Assembly: GCA_963281255.1 (NCBI GenBank)
Contig: OY725488.1
Location: 7,351,524-7,415,523 of the forward strand
DNA from: Aphrocallistes beatrix
Lineage: Eukaryota; Porifera; Hexactinellida; Sceptrulophora; Aphrocallistidae
Reading direction: 5' to 3'
DNA: 64,000 nt
Position 1 is the first letter of the stretch; each line of letters begins with the position of its first letter. A program made the translations under genes and the position numbers. The notes under the pieces are model-generated. The model had not been told where the DNA came from, ran no database searches, and saw nothing but the letters and a program-made list of their open reading frames with translations. Below are positions 28,464 through 38,198 of this stretch, piece after piece.

Positions 28464-28790
28464 GTTATATTATAAAATAATATATAATAATCATATAATA
28501 ATTATATAATTATTTTATAATAATTATATAATTATTATATAATAATTATATAATAATTATATAATAATTATAAAATAATTATATAATAATTATAAAATAA
28601 TTATATAATAATTATATAATAATGATATAATAATTATAAAATAATTATATAATAATTATATAATAATTATATAATAATTATAAAATAATTATATAATAAT
28701 TATATAATAATTATAAAATAATTATATAATAATTATATAATAATTATATAATAATTATAAAATAATTATATAATTATTATATAATAATCT
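28464..28790. repeat. AT-rich degenerate tandem array
   Basis: About 330 bp built from repeats of ATAATTATATAATAATTAT with interspersed AAAATAATT variants. There is no G or C over most of its length except rare substitutions. It marks the left edge of a repeat-rich island that runs to about 31450. A short stretch of the same text recurs at 29846-29880. Confidence 0.85.
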
Positions 28791-29190
28791 TACATATTAA
28801 TAAAATGCTATAGGATTTTTTTTTGTCTTTGTCCGAATTGATTGAAGAATTGGGAAGTCATAGAGATGTAAAAATTGGCATGTAGGTGTCAAATGATGAA
28901 TCTAGGATTAAGTTCTAAGATCTAAGCGAAATTTTCACATCTCTGCAAAAAAATGGAAAACAATTTTTCACACCTTTTCTATACAAAATAAATGGCTACA
29001 CTATCACAATAGAAATCATTGTACAAGTATGACACTCCAATAGATCGTCATTGTTATTAATGCTGCAAGCCACAACTTATGTTTGATATCTTAAATGTGT
29101 TATAGTGTATGGCAATAAAAAAGATTATCTGCATATTTTCACACCTTTATATACATATTTTCACACCATTTGATGAATTTTTAAAATAAT

Positions 29191-29755
29191 GCTAGAGACT
29201 AGCTTCCAACGGGTAACATGGGGTTTTTAGAGGTGTAGATTTCGAATATCATATTTTCAGTTCTATATGATAAATTATTTGTTTACTTTTGTTTACCTTA
29301 GATACATAAAGTAAACAAATTACAAAAATGTGCTAGAAACTTGCTTTCAACGGTTGACATGGGGTTTTCAGGGGTGTAGATTTCGAAAATCATATTTTCG
29401 AGTAAATTTGATGATCAATTTGTTTACTTTTGTTTACAATTGATACATAATGTAAACAAATCTCAAAAATGTGCTAGAAACTTGCTTTCAACGGTTGACA
29501 TGGGGCTTTCAGAGGTGTAGATTTTGAATATCATATTTTCAGGTCTATATGATAAATTATTTGTTTACTTTTGTTTACAATAGATGCATAAAGTAAACAA
29601 ATTACAAAAATAGGCTATAGACTAGCTTCCAACGGTTGATATGGGTTTTTTAGTGCTGTAGATTTCGAATATTATATCTTCGGATCGATATGATAAACTA
29701 TTTGTTTACTTTTTTCACAATATTTATATAAAATAAAATAATTCTCAAAATAGGT
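29191..29755. repeat. 141-bp tandem satellite, four units
   Basis: The motif GCTAGA(A/G)ACT(T/A)GCTT(T/C)CAACGG recurs at 29191, 29332, 29473 and 29614, each exactly 141 bp apart. A decayed fifth start lies near 29755. Each unit holds the inverted pair TTTGTTTAC and GTAAACAAA. A decayed relative lies at about 31008-31115. The exact spacing shows expansion by unequal exchange or replication slippage. Confidence 0.88.
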
Positions 29756-29771
29756 TAGATCGAGTAACTTC

Positions 29772-29846
29772 AGGCGCCCGCAGGGCGATTCTGCGGACAC
29801 CCAGTGTCCGCAAGCCGCGCAGCGCAAGCAAGCGAAGCGCGCTTGT
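29772..29846 (+). repeat. GC-rich palindromic cassette (copy B)
   Basis: About 75 bp with the hairpin GCGGACAC-CCA-GTGTCCGC, followed by AAGCCGCGCAGCGCAAGCAA and GCGAAGCGCGCTTGTA. It directly follows the 141-bp array. Confidence 0.75.
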
Positions 29847-29896
29847 ATATAATAATTATAAAATAATTATATAATAATTATACGTACTAACATACC

Positions 29897-30037
29897 ACAC
29901 ACATATGATGTAACTATCATCAAAAAATGATGACTCATCACTTTGTTATGACGTCATCATTACTCATCAAAAAATTTTAATTTGACAAATTTGGTGATTT
30001 TTCGAGTGATATTGATTTTAACACTAAGATGGATATA
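29897..30037 (+). repeat. Partial copy of the dispersed repeat
   Basis: Matches 3500-3620 and 30590-30690, sharing TTATGACGTCATCATTAC and TTGACAAATTTGGTGATTTT. It is interrupted at GGATA by the element starting at 30038. Confidence 0.65.
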
Positions 30038-30279
30038 CAGTGGAACCTGTATATAACGGCCACCCAAGGGACTGGACAAAATTGGCCGTTATACACAGGT
30101 GACCATTATATACAGGTGATTGTCTTAATCACCAAAAGGTATCAACGTAGTGCAATAACTATAAGTTTCTAGAAATCCATTACTTGCAGTAAATACATGA
30201 AACTTGTTTATCGTTCGTAACAGGTCCTGTAATAAACACATAAAAAGGTGAAAAAGGTGATGGCCGTTATAGACAGGTA
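30038..30279. mobile_element. Pogo/Tigger-like MITE fragment
   Basis: It starts CAGTGGAACCTGTATATAAC after TA, the common end type of pogo-like (Tc1/mariner superfamily) elements. An inverse, GGCCGTTATAGACAGGT, lies near 30262-30278. The right terminus is cut off where cassette copy C begins. No transposase is present. Confidence 0.55.
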
Positions 30280-30334
30280 GTGGACACAAAGTGTCCGCCA
30301 GCTGCGCAGGCGCAAGCAAGCGAAGCGCGCTTGT
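30280..30334 (+). repeat. GC-rich palindromic cassette (copy C)
   Basis: About 55 bp, with GGACACAAAGTGTCC and CAAGCAAGCGAAGCGCGCTT. It abuts the truncated right end of the pogo-like fragment and is followed by a TA repeat. Confidence 0.7.
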
Positions 30335-30349
30335 ATATATATATATATA

Positions 30350-30812
30350 ACGAATTGATTGAAGAAACTGACAGACACAGAAAGCTGATTTTTGGCATGT
30401 ATGACTATTTTGACTATGGCTCTACTAAGTTCTGACCTCAGACCAAAATGTCAACTCATCATCGAATTATGACGTCATTGTCACCTTTTTTATAATTAGA
30501 AATGTCAGTTTTTCGACCATAACTCAGCCATTTTATGTGATAGAAGGCTGAAATTTTAATAGAATGTGTATATTAATATACCTCACATATGATGCAACTA
30601 CGTATCATCAAAAAATGGACGTCATCATTACGCATCAAAAAATGACAAATTTGGTGATTTTTGTGCGATATCGATTATAACAGTATGGACAGACGTATTT
30701 AGAGATGTTATCCCCTTATTATTAATCAATGTGACCCCAAGCAACCAAAGGGCGCCTCCGGCGGACACAGTGTCCGCCAGCCGCGTAGCGCAAGCAAGCG
30801 AAACGCGCTTGT
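30350..30812 (+). repeat. Dispersed repeat with cassette (copy D)
   Basis: Near full-length homologue of 3271-3751: the same GAATTGATTGAAGAAACTG start region, the same TTATGACGTCATTGTCACC core, and the cassette at 30745-30812. The two copies differ by point changes and small deletions. The cassette has lost one base of its loop (GCGGACACAGTGTCCGC). Confidence 0.75.
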
Positions 30813-31148
30813 AATTAAATGGCGCTAGATTTTTGTTAACTCATTTCCGATTAAGTCATTTTGGGCGCGGAAACCTTCTGGGAAACAATTGTGAGGTCTT
30901 TGCTACAAATAGAAATGACCCCAGGTAATTTAGGGGTTATTAAATACAGCGATAGTGTTAAACACGTTTAAACACGTTTATTCACGAAAAATGTTTTCGC
31001 ATCTATACGATAAATTATTTGTTTACTTTCGTTTGCAATAATCACACAAAGTAAACAAATTCTCAAAATAGGCGAGACTTGCTTTCAACTTTTTATGGGT
31101 GTAGATATCGAATTCATTATTAATCTTAGAGAAATGACTTTTATTTTT

Positions 31149-31446
31149 TTAGTAGAGAATTGTAAAGCAATCAACAGTTTCTCTGATATCTCCATTCACC
31201 CGCAGGGGAATCTGTGGACATATAGTGTCCGCAATCCGCGCAGCGCAAGCAAGCGAAGCGCGCTTGTAATTAATAGAGCCATTGGTTCCAATTTAGATTT
31301 ACCTGTTATTCCGAGGGCTTTGTTAATTACAAGCGCGCTTCGCTTGCTTGCGCTGCGCGGCTTGCGGACACTATATGTCCAGAGTCGCCCTGCGGGTGCA
31401 TGGAGATATCAGAGAAACTGTTGATTGCTCTACAATTCTCTACTAA
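31149..31446. repeat. Foldback of two inverted cassettes (copies E and F)
   Basis: Two arms of about 124 bp (31149-31273 and 31323-31446) are inverted copies around a 49-bp centre. Each arm runs from TTAGTAGAGAATTGTA through a GC-rich cassette to CGCTTGTAATTAA. Identity is about 93% by eye. The outer 45 bp of each arm is not part of the other cassette copies, so the whole unit looks like a 298-bp foldback element or an inverted duplication. Confidence 0.8.
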
Positions 31447-31523
31447 CAAACAAAAGTAATTATAAATATTAGTCAAAAATACGACTTACTGTGTCAGGGA
31501 GTGGCAGTAAGTTAGAATTGACA

Positions 31524-32453
31524 CTAGTCACTATCGGCAGAAGAAGGGTGTTTAGGAGTGATGGGTTTGTTAGTAGGAATGTTGCCGTGTGTTGAGAATA
31601 CTGAACAAGAATCATCAGATTGGGTGGAGTTCTCCAGGCAACCAGATGCTTCTGCAGAGGATGGGGAGTCAGGCTTAGAGGAGGGAGAGGTCGGGTTTTG
31701 GAGAGGAGGAACAGGAGGCTGTGGAAGGACTGATTCATGGCGGAGATGTTCTCGTGACTTAGTAGCTGACTTTTGTATTTTAGACTTCTTGACTGAAATC
31801 GTCTTTAAAGAGAGGTTCCTTTTGGGGATCTTAGCGACTATAATCCTACGCTTATGCTTCCCATCGCGACCCTCCTTACCAGACTTCTTGCTGTACTTTT
31901 TCTTCTGAGATTTTACGTTCACTTTATCTCCGTTCTCTCTTATCGTGTGGTAAGAAGTGAGCAGGAGATCTGTATCCGTATTGAGCTCTTCTAGTTCTCT
32001 CCTCCTCTCAGCGATCAGTCCCGCGAGGCCGTGGTTCCAAGCTAGACAGCCAGTCGCCAGTTCCTTCAGTAGCAACACCTCCTGAGCTAGACGGTGAACC
32101 TCTAGCTCCTCATCGCACCCTGATATCCAAGAGGGCGAGCTCCTAAATTCAGAGTCAAACGTTGTGTGGGGAGATGACGTGACGAAATCTTCTAACTGAG
32201 AGGGTGGGGTGGCGAGATGTGAATTCGCGAGGATGAACAACCCGTTTTCCTGTGGAATAATCCGGTGAGGGTATTTCGATATTTCGCATTGTACCATGTT
32301 AACAAACGCGGGTTTATTGACAGATTTCATCGTGTATTTCTTCCTCAGTTTGAGCGCCAGGTATTCGAGAGAGAGTGGGTAGGGCTTGTGTTTCAGAATG
32401 GATTCTATCGCATCTATCAGCTCTATACTTCGCTTCTGAGAAGACTCAGACAT
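31524..32453 (-). CDS. Unrecognised nuclear-type protein, possible winged helix
   Basis: 309 residues in one exon, family not recognised. Residues about 8-75 look like a small helix-rich domain ending in a beta hairpin (IELIDAIESILKHKPYPLSL near the start and RIIPQENGLFILANS at the end). This resembles winged-helix domains near the start of chromatin proteins, but only in outline. Residues about 115-170 are helical. Residues 175-235 are very rich in Lys/Arg (KSQKKKYSKKSGKEG and HKRRIIVAKIPKRN), so a nuclear or nucleolar place is likely. The C-terminal 75 residues are Pro/Ser-rich and disordered. It lies just beside the foldback repeat at 31149-31446, whose edge is less than 100 bp from the stop codon. 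Confidence 0.6.
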   Translation of the reverse strand: MSESSQKRSIELIDAIESILKHKPYPLSLEYLALKLRKKYTMKSVNKPAFVNMVQCEISKYPHRIIPQENGLFILANSHLATPPSQLEDFVTSSPHTTFDSEFRSSPSWISGCDEELEVHRLAQEVLLLKELATGCLAWNHGLAGLIAERRRELEELNTDTDLLLTSYHTIRENGDKVNVKSQKKKYSKKSGKEGRDGKHKRRIIVAKIPKRNLSLKTISVKKSKIQKSATKSREHLRHESVLPQPPVPPLQNPTSPSSKPDSPSSAEASGCLENSTQSDDSCSVFSTHGNIPTNKPITPKHPSSADSD

Positions 32454-32619
32454 CTCTAGCTACGTATCTACAACGGTGCTATCAGTATACTAGCTTACAC
32501 TATTGTATAGTAGCGCAGGTACGAGTTAGCAATTATAATGTCATTTAAATATACTTGTATTTATACCAGTCCGAGTATGAGATTGATTAAAACGACTGTG
32601 GTCCAGTGAGACAGACTAG

Positions 32620-33885
32620 TCACTGATAGCTAGGTGCCGGAGATCCGCTGTGGGCCTCTAAGAAGGTGGGGATGTGTACCCTGTGGTTAGAGGAGGCCTT
32701 CTTGTGCAGGTGCTTGAGGAAGAGTGAGGCACTGTGCAGCTCTGAAATCTCCCTGTCCAGCTCCAAGATCTTCTCTTCCTTCTCACTCTGCTCCAACTCC
32801 TGCTTGCTCGGCAGGTCCAAGTGCTCGCTGAGTTTGAGAGGCTTCCAGAGGTCCACCGGTACGTACCACTCCCCGTACTTGTGTCGGGTGCGGTTGGCGG
32901 GATCTGAACGACACCGGGAGTGTGGCATCCACTTCCGAGAGTGTTGAGAGCCCTTCGAGTCTACGTCGAGTAGCGCTGCCTTCAATTCGCCAGGGATGTT
33001 CGAGAGGTCCATCACTTGGATGGGGGCTAGCGTGCTGAGCTTATTACTTTCGAGTGTCGTGCTGAAGAGCGCTCGAAGCTGCGAAGGTTCCAGCCTCTCT
33101 TCGCTGTCGCTGAGCTGATTCGCCCAGGAACACAAGTCCTCAGTGAGACGAGAGTACTCGCTATCCTGAAGCTCCGGCGAGCTCCTGAAACTAGGGTCTG
33201 TGGAGTTGGGTCTGCTGCCTTTGTTGGCTGACTTTGTAGATTGGAAGTTGTACATACCTCCAAGATCCAGCTCTGAGAGTAGCTCGCTAGGTGCTGAGGA
33301 GGCCTCAGATGGATCGGACGGAGGAGAGGGATGCAACTGGATCGGATCTAGCGGCTCGTGAGACTCGGTAGCAGTTGGTTTCTCTGCCTCGGTGGAAATG
33401 AGGTTCTCGAAACGGGTCTGGAGATGGTCAGGGATGGCTTCACTCAGGTGTGGGTACAGGAGAGTAGGATTCGCTGTCAATCCCGCTTCTAGACAGTCGA
33501 TGTACTCCCTGCGCTTCTGCTGAGCGGGGAGAGCTCTGGAGTAGAGAGCGTCCTTTTTCCGGATTTTTTTTCTCTTCCCCTGATCAGAGTCAACAGTTGG
33601 AAGAGAACTGGCAGATTTCTGCTGGGGAGTCTGGATGATAGGTAAATGTAGTTTCGCTGTGTTGGTAGACTGGTTCAGATCTTCAGAAGTAGGAGGAATG
33701 CCATCTCTGAAGTCATCGGGGTTACTGCTGAACAGCTTCCACTGGGACGAGTCAAGGGCTAGTGATCGGTGTGCCTGTAGGAACTTACTCTGGATGCGCT
33801 CTTTATACCATGGTTGGGGTTTAGGCGATTCATGAGCATATTTTGTAGTGTTGTAGAGCAGCAAATCGTATTTTCTTTCGGCCAT
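32620..33885 (-). CDS. FAM47-like protein
   Basis: 421 residues from the ATG at 33885; an in-frame ATG at 33909 would add eight. Two parts match the FAM47 family. Near the N-terminus is PQPWYKERIQSKFLQ, then LDSSQWKLF and DDFRDGIPP, the usual WYKE...PSK and DDFR-G-PP pattern. Near the C-terminus is RTRHKYGEWYVPVDLWKPL, the KYG-WY...W motif. The middle is Ser/Pro-rich and disordered. FAM47E has been linked to PRMT5 and histone methylation in vertebrates, and FAM47 proteins are often testis-enriched; applying this here is inference. It is followed, 160 bp on, by the possible winged-helix gene on the same strand. Confidence 0.7.
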   Translation of the reverse strand: MAERKYDLLLYNTTKYAHESPKPQPWYKERIQSKFLQAHRSLALDSSQWKLFSSNPDDFRDGIPPTSEDLNQSTNTAKLHLPIIQTPQQKSASSLPTVDSDQGKRKKIRKKDALYSRALPAQQKRREYIDCLEAGLTANPTLLYPHLSEAIPDHLQTRFENLISTEAEKPTATESHEPLDPIQLHPSPPSDPSEASSAPSELLSELDLGGMYNFQSTKSANKGSRPNSTDPSFRSSPELQDSEYSRLTEDLCSWANQLSDSEERLEPSQLRALFSTTLESNKLSTLAPIQVMDLSNIPGELKAALLDVDSKGSQHSRKWMPHSRCRSDPANRTRHKYGEWYVPVDLWKPLKLSEHLDLPSKQELEQSEKEEKILELDREISELHSASLFLKHLHKKASSNHRVHIPTFLEAHSGSPAPSYQ

Positions 33886-34774
33886 AAAGTCTGATACAAT
33901 TAAAAGCATAAAGTAAATAAAAAGGCAGATTTACACAAAATCAAAATCTACCTGGCAGTTATCTCCTCAGCCAGTGAAGGCGTGAGGTATAGTAGGGTAT
34001 TTAAAAGATAACTTGTCCACAGTTTAGGACATTTGACTAAATCATTGTAATTCAACATTTACACCGTTGATCAGTTAGTACATGAACCCCACAACAGATG
34101 GGAATTTGAAATCGCCTCAATTGACACAGCACGAACGGACTGGAAGAATTGTGAAGGTGTGTGTTCGGTGCCTGAACTAACTTGAAAAGTTTTGATCTGA
34201 TTTTTTTTACAGCAGACTCTTATTGCAGTATTCGCAAAAATGGAATAAAAGCCTGAGTAAGAAAGGAATTTTTTTTAGTTTTTCAGCACTCTTCATTATT
34301 GAAACTACAGTCGAAACCGGTTTTTTCTTACTATTTCTTTACAGGTTCAAACAGTAAGAAAAAAACGATGGAATATAGATTTGGAATTTTTACATAATTA
34401 AGATTCTGAAATAGTAAGAAAAACCCCACAAGTAAGGACAAACCGGAGTGAGAAAAACCACGGTTTCACTGTATTATGTCAAACCTTTGAACAACTTGGA
34501 CACATGTGCAAAGGGTTTCTCAAGTTGTACATGTTCCAGTGCTCAAAACCGGGAGATAGATCAAGGACTAAGGAAGTTATTTGTACGAGCTCGAGGGATC
34601 AAGTTTCGAGCGCGATATGCTGTCAGCAGTAGCTAATAACTGGAATACACGAACACCTCCTAGCAACCAATTTACGTGTTTTTATAAATGGAAATTTAAT
34701 AATTTCTATAAATTAGTTAATTTCAATTTCAATCAGTATTATTCAAACATTCTTTCCTACCCATTTACGTAACT
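33886..34774. other. Intergenic, no gene seen
   Basis: AT-rich, with T-runs near 34200-34280 and 34321. It contains the promoter side of the FAM47-like gene. No repeat is recognised apart from the MITE that begins at 34781. Confidence 0.4.
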
Positions 34775-34780
34775 CAGTAC

Positions 34781-34985
34781 CATACACGCCAACCGTCCCG
34801 TTTTTAGCGGGACGTCACACTTTTTTTTCTCTTCTATTGAACTAATTTCACCGGTGTCCCGTTTTTACTTGTAATTTCTCTATTATGTCCCGATTTTATG
34901 GATTTCATAATACTTTTCTATTGCGTCCCGCCACGAATTTCAACGCCGCATCCCGCTTTTATCATAACCCAAGTTGTCATGTATT
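34781..34985. mobile_element. CCCG-rich MITE, copy 3 (6-bp target duplication)
   Basis: About 205 bp, from CATACACGCCAAC to GTTGTCATGTATT. It is flanked by CAGTAC (34775-34780) and CAGTGC (34986-34991), a 6-bp duplication with one change. It lies directly upstream of the E-box cluster of the RRM gene. Confidence 0.78.
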
Positions 34986-35051
34986 CAGTGCGGACAGAAC
35001 CTTTTGTCATTTAGTCGACTTATTGTCAGTAGTTCGATTCCGAGCTGAGTA

Positions 35052-35222
35052 CACCTGCACTCTGTCACCTGTCATACTTATACTTGTGGACACCTGTACA
35101 TCCGGACACCTGTACGCCCGGGCAACTGGACTCATACACCTGCTTATTTACTTAGACACGCTCTGACACCTGTTCCCTCTCTTCGGTAATAAGCTAGAGA
35201 CAGGCTGCAGGTGTAGCAGCTG
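35052..35222 (+). promoter_or_regulatory. Homotypic E-box cluster upstream of the RRM gene
   Basis: Six CACCTG sites start at 35052, 35066, 35091, 35107, 35137 and 35167. One CAGGTG follows at 35208 and one CAGCTG at 35217, all within 171 bp. Several share the longer core ACACCTGTAC. CACCTG is bound by Snail/ZEB zinc fingers and by E-protein bHLH dimers. The cluster sits 80-250 bp before the start codon of the three-RRM gene. The functional role is inferred from density and position. Confidence 0.6.
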
Positions 35223-35238
35223 CAGGAACAAACGCAGA

Positions 35239-35246
35239 TATAAATA
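35239..35246 (+). promoter_or_regulatory. TATA box of the RRM gene
   Basis: TATAAATA, 54 bp before the ATG at 35300 and directly after the E-box cluster. It would place the start of transcription near 35270. Confidence 0.6.
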
Positions 35247-35299
35247 CACGAAACAACAGCACTGAACTAACACAACCCAATCGCTTCTTCACTTCAAAC

Positions 35300-36741
35300 A
35301 TGCCTAAAGCCGACAGCTTCTGCAGCAGCATTCCTTCTGACTCGGATCAGGACACGGATCGGTCCTCTACTCTCCCACTCGACTCCGAGTCCGTCCTCTC
35401 CTCCAGCCCCACCCCATCGGAGATTGGGGTCCCCCCTGAGCAACTCCTCGCTTCCCTCATCTTCCTCAAGGAGCACTACACCCTGCACTACACCCCCAGT
35501 AGGAGGAGATGGGTGCAGAACAGCGATGCGTCCATTTCCGCAGGCACTCCCTCCCCCACCGCAGCGGCCGGAGTGGGAAAGAGAGAGGTCTACCTGAGTC
35601 GGATCCCCCGAGACTGCCTCGAGGACGAGCTGATCCCCCTCCTGGAGAAGCAGGGGGACATCGAGGAGTTCAGACTCATGCTGGACCACGACAAGGCGGG
35701 CAGCACCCGCGGCTACGCCTTCTGTGTCTTCACGACGGAGCAAGCGGCGCGGAACGCCATCCACGAGCTGGACGGTCACCAGGTGCGCCCCTGCCGGATG
35801 ATCTCCGTCACGCGGTCCCAGGACAACCGGCGCCTGTACCTGGGCGGGCTTCCGCGCTACGTGCACGCCGAGGAGATCTTCTCAAAACTCTGCAAACTCT
35901 GTGACAACGTAAGTGACTAACTAACTTACAATCCTTCTGACACTGATACTGACCCTTCTCTCTCTTTTAGTTGAAAGACGTCATCATCTACCCCAGCATG
36001 CTGGACAAGACCACCAACCGCGGCTTCTCCTTCCTGGAGTTCTACACACACGCGGATGCGGTCAGGGCCTGCAAGCAGCTCTCTCGCCGCCCCCTGTTCC
36101 TCTGGGGACGCAACCTCAGCATCGACTGGGCAGTGCCGGAGATGGAAGTGCCGACGGACAAGATGAGCAACGTGAAAGTGGTCTTTCTGCGGAAACTGAC
36201 GCTAGACACGAGTGTGGAGGAACTGGAGGACATCTTCTCTCAGTTCGGACAGGTGGAGCGGATCAAGAAGATGAAGGACTTCGCATTCGTGCACCTGGAG
36301 TCTCACGCGGCCAGTCTGAAAGCAGTTCAGTCCTTGGACGGTTCCGAGGTGCACGGGTCTAGGATAGAGGTCACGCTCTCCAAACCTGTGGATCGCCGAG
36401 AGTACCGGAAGTGGAAAGAGAGCAAGCACAAGAGCACCAAACAGCGTCCAGCTGGCTGTCTCTCCTTCCCGCCAGAACAGCTCCCGATCCCTTTCACTCA
36501 ACTCATCCCCGCCCCACAGCCCGACAACTCCAGCGGCTACCTTCTCTACCAGAACGTCCCCTACTACCACCAGATCGCACAAATGCCACAGCAGCACACG
36601 AGCACTCCCTACGCACATCTCAACTACCTGCAGCCGCCCCCCCAGCAACACCCTTCTTCTCTCCTCTTCTCCCCCCTCATGCCTCCTGTCCGCTTCAGCT
36701 CCCCCTTCGAAACCCCCTCCCTCTTCCTGCCTCACTTCTAA
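35300..36741 (+). CDS. Three-RRM RNA-binding protein (SYNCRIP/A1CF/RBM46-47 family)
   Basis: Two exons, 35300-35908 and 35971-36741, with a 62-bp GT-AG intron in phase 0; 459 residues. RRM1 (about 95-175) has VYLSRIPRDC and RGYAFCVFT as RNP2/RNP1. RRM2 (about 178-265) has LYLGGLPRYV and RGFSFLEFYT and is split by the intron. RRM3 (about 280-350) has VVFLRKLTLD and DFAFVHLES. The RRM order, the DWAVPE link after RRM2 and the single basic stretch after RRM3 fit the hnRNP R/Q, A1CF, RBM46 and RBM47 group. The C-terminus is Pro/Gln/Tyr-rich and disordered. This family acts in mRNA stability, splicing and editing cofactor roles, often in germline or gut. Codons are strongly GC-biased compared with neighbours. 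Confidence 0.88.
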
Positions 36742-38198
36742 CTGGTTATCTAACCTCAGAAATTCGACTTAATTCAACTAATTCAACTCTCGATTTCTCA
36801 TCAATGACAGTACTAGCGATTTCACACCTCATCTCTCTTCTCCTCGAATTTCACGCAACGCTCCAGATAAATTAGATTGCTACGCAGACCGAGTATACTA
36901 GCTACGATTGTATATGTTGTACCATGTACGTAGAATTTATTTTTCTGTATTTTATTTTGATTGGAAATTAAATTATCTCAGCAATCAAGTTAGATTCATA
37001 CTTCTTTCCAGAAATCAGTCTTCATTATTTAAATCCACCACTCGCGACTCCCCAACCTCTACCTATGCATAGTCTCGTTTCTGAAAGAGGATCCTCCCTA
37101 CTCGATTCCAGGCCTAGGATCTCAGGTCGAGATCGTGGAACCTGTGACAATGCGGGGTACGCCCCTGATACATGAGGACCGACTAATCGATACGCGACAA
37201 TCTGAAACATAGACAAATTGTGGAATTATCGTCACAAAGTTCTCGCCGGGTTTCCGACAATAACTAACCTCACTTCCAAGTTATTGAAACAAGCAGCCAT
37301 TTTAGGTCGATTATGCCCCACAGTGGGCTTTTGCGGATTTTGCTAGAGAACTACAAATCTTAAAATCTTTTTTTCGTCTAAAATAGGACTTTTTTTGAAA
37401 TTTTCTTAATTTATCTCTGGCGTAATTTAACCTTATTGCCACTGTCGGATGTCATCACCCCACAATAAAGAAATTTATCCAGCCATTAAAATTAGAGCAA
37501 GGAATTGTTGAGATAAAACAGTTTATCGCTAAGTTGACTAATTCATTGAAATATGATGAAGAATTATGAATTATTCAAAATCTCACACATTAGTGCAGAT
37601 TCTATGCCCAAAAGTGGTTAAAAGATTGCTCATGTTATATACCTCTAACATTGCTCAGTCCCTAAGCGAAATATCAAATATTTTTTTAATTATTTGGGTT
37701 TCAAATTTTGAGTAATTCATTGATAATTCATGAATTAGTCAACTTAGGTTTATCGCTGAAAAAAAACCCCGCAGAGTGCTACAAGAGTCAACATGTGAAG
37801 TGTCTAAATCATTTGGTGTAAACTATATTTATATTATAATTAGATTAAGGAAGAGTCATGCTCAATATTATCCTTCGAATATAATTCCCATTAATTAGCT
37901 AATTAGGATATTAAGACACACACGGGTTAGGGATCATCTCACAATTCCAGATTAAACACCTTTTTTGTTCACTCAAAAGAGAAAATACGAACAAGATTTC
38001 TGCTATGCATTTAATCATCCGAAACAACGACCACATGGAGGCTTTGTCTATCAGGAACTGGTTCATTTACGGATACCATTTGTGGGAATTGTAAAACTTT
38101 AATTCGATATAAGTGCATTTAGTCTAGATAAGCTCAAATTAAGTATATTGGCGATTATGTAAGTGATAGCTGTGAAAATCAGATCAACGACTATGAGG
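36742..38198. other. Intergenic, no gene seen
   Basis: About 1.5 kb of AT-rich sequence between two converging genes, including both 3' untranslated regions. Near 37150 the text GGGGTACGCCCCTG may be a transposon-end remnant. Nothing else is supported. Confidence 0.4.

Noticed and set aside
35294..35866. 190-codon frame antisense to the RRM gene, and 36202-36735
   Set aside because: Reverse-strand shadows of GC-rich exons with clear RRM motifs on the plus strand.
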